DNA of 7,809 nt from Clostridia bacterium (lineage in GTDB: Bacteria; Bacillota; Clostridia; UBA1381), in NCBI GenBank assembly GCA_900751685.1, contig CAADSR010000267.1:1-7809 (forward strand), read 5' to 3'. Positions within the stretch are counted from its first letter, which is position 1, and each line of letters begins with the position of its first letter. The notes below the pieces were generated by a model, which did no database searches, was not told the origin of the DNA, and worked only from the letters and a program-made list of their open reading frames with translations. This document shows positions 5,573 to 7,809 of this stretch, piece by piece. Both the position numbers and the translations under genes were made by a program.

Positions 5573-6481
5573 TTATTTGATCATGCTTGCAACTTCGTCT
5601 GCAAAATTTTCTTCTCTTTTTTCAAGGCCTTCGCCCTTTTCAAATCTTGCATAGTCTGCAATTTTAATATTACCGCCTAATTTGTTTGCAGTATTCTTAA
5701 TATATTGCGTTACGCTAATATCGGAGTCTTTGATAAATTCTTGATCAACCAAGCAAACCTCTTTAAAGAATTTGTTGATTCTTCCAACAACCATCTTTTC
5801 GATGATATTTGCAGGCTTTCCTTCATTTGCTGCCTGGGCAGACAAAATTTCTTTTTCCTTTTCAATGACTTCCTGCGGCACGCTGTCACGGTCTAAATAT
5901 TGAGCACCTGCTGCGGCGATCTGCATTGCGATATCCTTTGCAAATTCATTGAATCCGTCTTTTTCTGCAACATCTGTATCAAATTTCACCAATACGCCGA
6001 TCCGTCCGCCGCCATGGATATAATCACATACAGCGCCTTCAAAGCGTTGGAAACGTCTGATGTTCATGTTTTCACCGATTTTTGCAATTTTTTCTGTCAG
6101 CATTTCACCGATTGTGCTGTCGCCTTCTACAAACTTTTGCTCCAGCAATGTTTCTACAGTGTCCGGATTTGTTGCAGCAACTTGCTTTGCAACATTTGTT
6201 ACAAATTCCTGGAACTCATCATTTTTTGCTACAAAGTCTGTTTCAGAGTTTACTTCTACTAAAACACCAACTTTTTTGTCCGGTGTGATATATGCTTTTA
6301 CAATACCCTCTGCTGCAATTCTACCTGCTTTTTTCGCAGCTGTTGCAAGGCCTTTTTCTCTTAAAAATTCAACCGCTTTTTCTTTGTCACCATCGGTTTC
6401 TGTTAATGCTTTTTTACAATCCATCATACCGCAGCCGGTCATTTCTCTTAATTCTTTTACATCTTTTGCTGTAAATGCCAT
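5573..6481 (-). CDS. tsf: Translation elongation factor Ts
   Basis: Guanine nucleotide exchange factor for EF-Tu. The product is 302 residues from ATG at 6481, a usual length. AAAGGAG lies nine bases upstream; the open frame continues 11 codons further to 6514 without a matching ribosome site or family residues. The N-terminal UBA-like domain reads MAFTAKDVKELREMTGCGMMDCKKALTE (presented here as the opening helices), followed by EFLREKGLATAAKKAGRIAAEG. The EF-Tu contact motif VNSETDFVAKNDEF places TDFV at about residues 81-84. The core repeats follow, with FEGAVCDYIHGGGRIGVLV and the C-terminal coiled region. It follows rpsB by about 90 bases across a hairpin and is the last gene of its transcript, not being followed by pyrH as in many relatives. 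Confidence 0.98.
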   Translation of the reverse strand: MAFTAKDVKELREMTGCGMMDCKKALTETDGDKEKAVEFLREKGLATAAKKAGRIAAEGIVKAYITPDKKVGVLVEVNSETDFVAKNDEFQEFVTNVAKQVAATNPDTVETLLEQKFVEGDSTIGEMLTEKIAKIGENMNIRRFQRFEGAVCDYIHGGGRIGVLVKFDTDVAEKDGFNEFAKDIAMQIAAAGAQYLDRDSVPQEVIEKEKEILSAQAANEGKPANIIEKMVVGRINKFFKEVCLVDQEFIKDSDISVTQYIKNTANKLGGNIKIADYARFEKGEGLEKREENFADEVASMIK

Positions 6482-6515
6482 AATATAATCTCCTTTCGTA
6501 AATAAACAATCCAAT

Positions 6516-6560
6516 AAAAAGGCAGCCTTACAGTCTATTTATAAAGACCTAAGACTGCCT
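6516..6560 (-). terminator. Attenuator-like hairpin between rpsB and tsf
   Basis: On the minus strand AGGCAGTCTTA pairs with TAAGGCTGCCT over 11 bp with one G-U (6520-6530 with 6550-6560). It has an upper TCT/AGA helix and an AT-rich loop, followed by TTTTTATT. It starts 12 bases after the rpsB stop and ends 35 bases before the tsf start. A partial terminator here would let S2 and EF-Ts be made in different amounts from one promoter. Confidence 0.75.
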
Positions 6561-6572
6561 GAACATCTTACT

Positions 6573-7319
6573 TTATTCTGCTGCCACTTCAGCTTCTGCC
6601 GCAGGTGCTTCCTGCTCAGCAGCGAAAGCATCTTCGCCTTGTCTGCCTTCGATGATTGCATTTGACATAGTAGAAGCAATCAGCTTTACAGCACGGATCG
6701 CATCATCATTGCCTGGGATCACGTAATCCACTTCATCCGGGTCACAGTTTGTGTCTACGATCGCAACAACCGGGATCCCCAATTTCTTTGCTTCTGCAAT
6801 AGCGATTTTTTCTTTTCTCGGGTCTACGACGAACATTGCACCCGGAAGCTTTTTCATATTTTTGATACCGCCAAGGTATTTTTCCAGCTTATCTCTTTGT
6901 GCCTTTAATTTGATAACTTCTTTTTTCGGAAGCAGATCAAAGGTTCCTTCTTCTTCCATCTTATTGATTTGCGCTAAACGTTCGATTCTCTTTTGAATGG
7001 TTTTGAAGTTTGTCATCATACCGCCAAGCCATCTTGCATTTACAAAGTACATGCCAACCCGTTCTGCTTCTTCTTTGATAGAGTCTTGTGCTTGCTTCTT
7101 TGTTCCTACAAACAAAATGTCTTCCCCGCTTGCTGCAATATCGCGGATAAAGTAGTATGCTTCTTCTACTTTCTTCACTGTTTTTTGAAGGTCAATGATA
7201 TAAATACCATTTCTTTCTGTGAAAATGTACTCCGCCATTTTCGGGTTCCATCTTCTAGTTTGATGTCCGAAATGCACACCAGCTTCCAACAATTGTTTCA
7301 TTGAAATTACGTTTGCCAT
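6573..7319 (-). CDS. rpsB: 30S ribosomal protein S2
   Basis: Ribosomal protein S2, needed for binding of S1 or late assembly of the small subunit. The product is 248 residues. Family landmarks are the start MANVISMKQLLEAGVHFGHQ, then RRWNPKMAEYIFTERNGIYIIDLQKT, FVGTKKQAQD, the coiled-coil hairpin around residues 100-150, and PGAMFVVDPRKEKIAIAEAKKLGIPVVAIVDTNCDPD before a final alanine/glutamate-rich tail, which varies between species. ATG at 7319 has AAGGAGG eight bases upstream (7328-7334). A promoter and a structured leader precede it, and a hairpin separates it from tsf. Confidence 0.98.
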   Translation of the reverse strand: MANVISMKQLLEAGVHFGHQTRRWNPKMAEYIFTERNGIYIIDLQKTVKKVEEAYYFIRDIAASGEDILFVGTKKQAQDSIKEEAERVGMYFVNARWLGGMMTNFKTIQKRIERLAQINKMEEEGTFDLLPKKEVIKLKAQRDKLEKYLGGIKNMKKLPGAMFVVDPRKEKIAIAEAKKLGIPVVAIVDTNCDPDEVDYVIPGNDDAIRAVKLIASTMSNAIIEGRQGEDAFAAEQEAPAAEAEVAAE

Positions 7320-7358
7320 AATTTGTTCCTCCTTGTTTTTTTAATCCTCCATCCCCAT

Positions 7359-7414
7359 CACACGCCGGTAAAACCTCGGCAAAAGGCAACCTTACCGGAA
7401 TCAGGAAATGTGTG
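7359..7414 (-). promoter_or_regulatory. Structured rpsB mRNA leader, candidate S2 autoregulatory site
   Basis: Two stacked helices on the minus strand: CACAC/GTGTG (7410-7414 with 7359-7363) and CCGGTAA/TTACCGG (7392-7398 with 7365-7371), separated by an 11-base bulge on the 5' side and one base on the other, closing a 20-base loop rich in GGTT and GCC. It lies within the predicted leader of about 107 bases, ending about 25 bases before the Shine-Dalgarno. Conserved leader RNAs upstream of rpsB are known in Firmicutes; whether this is one needs a covariance-model search. Confidence 0.55.
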
Positions 7415-7432
7415 TATTTTTCATACCCGACT

Positions 7433-7461
7433 AGTATATCATAAGTATTCCCAGAATGCAA
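7433..7461 (-). promoter_or_regulatory. Sigma-A promoter of rpsB-tsf
   Basis: Minus-strand TTGCAT (7456-7461), 17-bp spacer, TATACT (7433-7438). TG placed one base before the -10 makes an extended -10 (TGATATACT). The predicted start is near 7426. The same -35 hexamer and spacing serve pyrH. Confidence 0.8.
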
Positions 7462-7541
7462 GAATTTTTTTCATGATCGATCAAAATATTCCGCAATATT
7501 TTTTTGCCTTGCCTGAAATAATATATTTCCTTATAAAACTA

Positions 7542-7583
7542 CAAAAAAAGATGCTGTTTATCCAACCAGATAAACAGCATCTT
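7542..7583 (-). terminator. Terminator after the gltA-like gene
   Basis: Perfect 15-bp inverted repeat (7548-7562 with 7569-7583), loop of six, followed on the minus strand by seven T residues overlapping the end of the stem. It begins about ten bases after the stop codon and insulates rpsB from the upstream gene. Confidence 0.92.
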
Positions 7584-7592
7584 CGCTTTATT

Positions 7593-7809
7593 TTATTGCA
7601 GTGATTTATCGATCGCTTCAGCAGCAGCTTTTCCGGCTCCCATTGCTAAAATAACAGTGGCAGCACCTGTTACAACATCACCGCCGGCATAAATATGGTC
7701 TCTTGACGTTTTTCCTGTGTCCTCGTCTGCAACAATACAGCCGCGGCGGTTTGTTTCAAGCCCCTCTGTCGTCTGTTTGATCAGCGGATTCGGGGTTTGG
7801 CCGATAGCC
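7593..7809 (-). CDS. GltA/GltD-type NADPH oxidoreductase, C-terminal fragment
   Basis: Last 72 codons of a gene whose start lies beyond the right edge. The translation AIGQTPNPLIKQTTEGLETN, then RRGCIVADEDTGKTSRDHIY, AGGDVVTGAATVILAMGAGK and a final AAAEAIDKSLQ matches the C-terminal FAD/NADPH domain of glutamate synthase small-subunit proteins (often called gltA in clostridia, gltD elsewhere). The AIGQxPN and AGGD..TGAATVILAMGAGKxAA signatures are typical of this domain. Related flavoproteins such as NADPH-dependent ferredoxin oxidoreductase subunits or dihydropyrimidine dehydrogenase share the domain, so the exact substrate cannot be fixed from this piece. It is monocistronic at its 3' end because of the strong terminator. 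Confidence 0.8.
   Translation of the reverse strand, partial: AIGQTPNPLIKQTTEGLETNRRGCIVADEDTGKTSRDHIYAGGDVVTGAATVILAMGAGKAAAEAIDKSLQ

Noticed and set aside
6482..6514. Longer tsf starting at 6514
   Set aside because: The 11 extra codons run through the ribosome binding site of the 6481 start, and the conserved EF-Ts N-terminus begins at MAFTAKDVKE.
7404..7427. Seven-codon leader peptide in the rpsB 5' region
   Set aside because: The ATG would be at or before the predicted transcript start and has no ribosome binding site.
7483..7502. AAAATATT/AATATTTT inverted repeat upstream of the rpsB promoter
   Set aside because: An A/T-only 8-bp stem of low stability that ends no gene. At most an AT-rich upstream promoter element.

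Overview
The window looks like chromosome of a low-GC Gram-positive anaerobe, most likely class Clostridia. The clues are the gene order gltA-like / rpsB-tsf // pyrH-frr-uppS-cdsA, strong AGGAGG-type ribosome binding sites, consensus sigma-A promoters, many intrinsic terminators and AT-rich spacers. I cannot name genus or species.

Layout, right to left, because the housekeeping genes are on the minus strand. (1) 7593-7809 is the C-terminal end of a GltA/GltD-type NADPH oxidoreductase, closed by a strong terminator (7542-7583). (2) A sigma-A promoter (7433-7461) and a structured leader (7359-7414) precede rpsB (ribosomal protein S2). A terminator-like hairpin (6516-6560) separates rpsB from tsf (EF-Ts), and a two-way terminator (5503-5537) follows tsf. 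(3) A plus-strand block, 3460-5465, carries two tandem paralogous genes for exported proteins of exactly 251 residues each. Each gene has its own copy of a promoter plus a perfect 14-bp palindrome at the predicted transcription start. (4) A 400-bp AT-rich spacer follows. (5) A second minus-strand housekeeping unit has a consensus promoter (3033-3061), a leader with a terminator-like hairpin, then pyrH, frr, uppS and cdsA; cdsA runs off the left edge.

The housekeeping genes serve translation (S2, EF-Ts, ribosome recycling factor), pyrimidine nucleotide supply (UMP kinase) and envelope lipid synthesis (undecaprenyl diphosphate and CDP-diacylglycerol). In many Firmicutes rpsB-tsf-pyrH-frr-uppS-cdsA is one run. 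Here it is split between tsf and pyrH by the exported-protein block, and each half has its own promoter.

The least described part is the exported pair. Each protein has a signal peptide and two domains resembling bacterial pre-peptidase C-terminal (PPC-like) beta-sandwiches, with no catalytic domain or surface anchor that I can see. The C-terminal domain is about 80% identical between copies by eye and the N-terminal one only about half. The promoter-palindrome cassette is preserved in blocks. I infer a co-regulated pair of secreted binding proteins whose N-terminal domains are diverging; the function is unknown.
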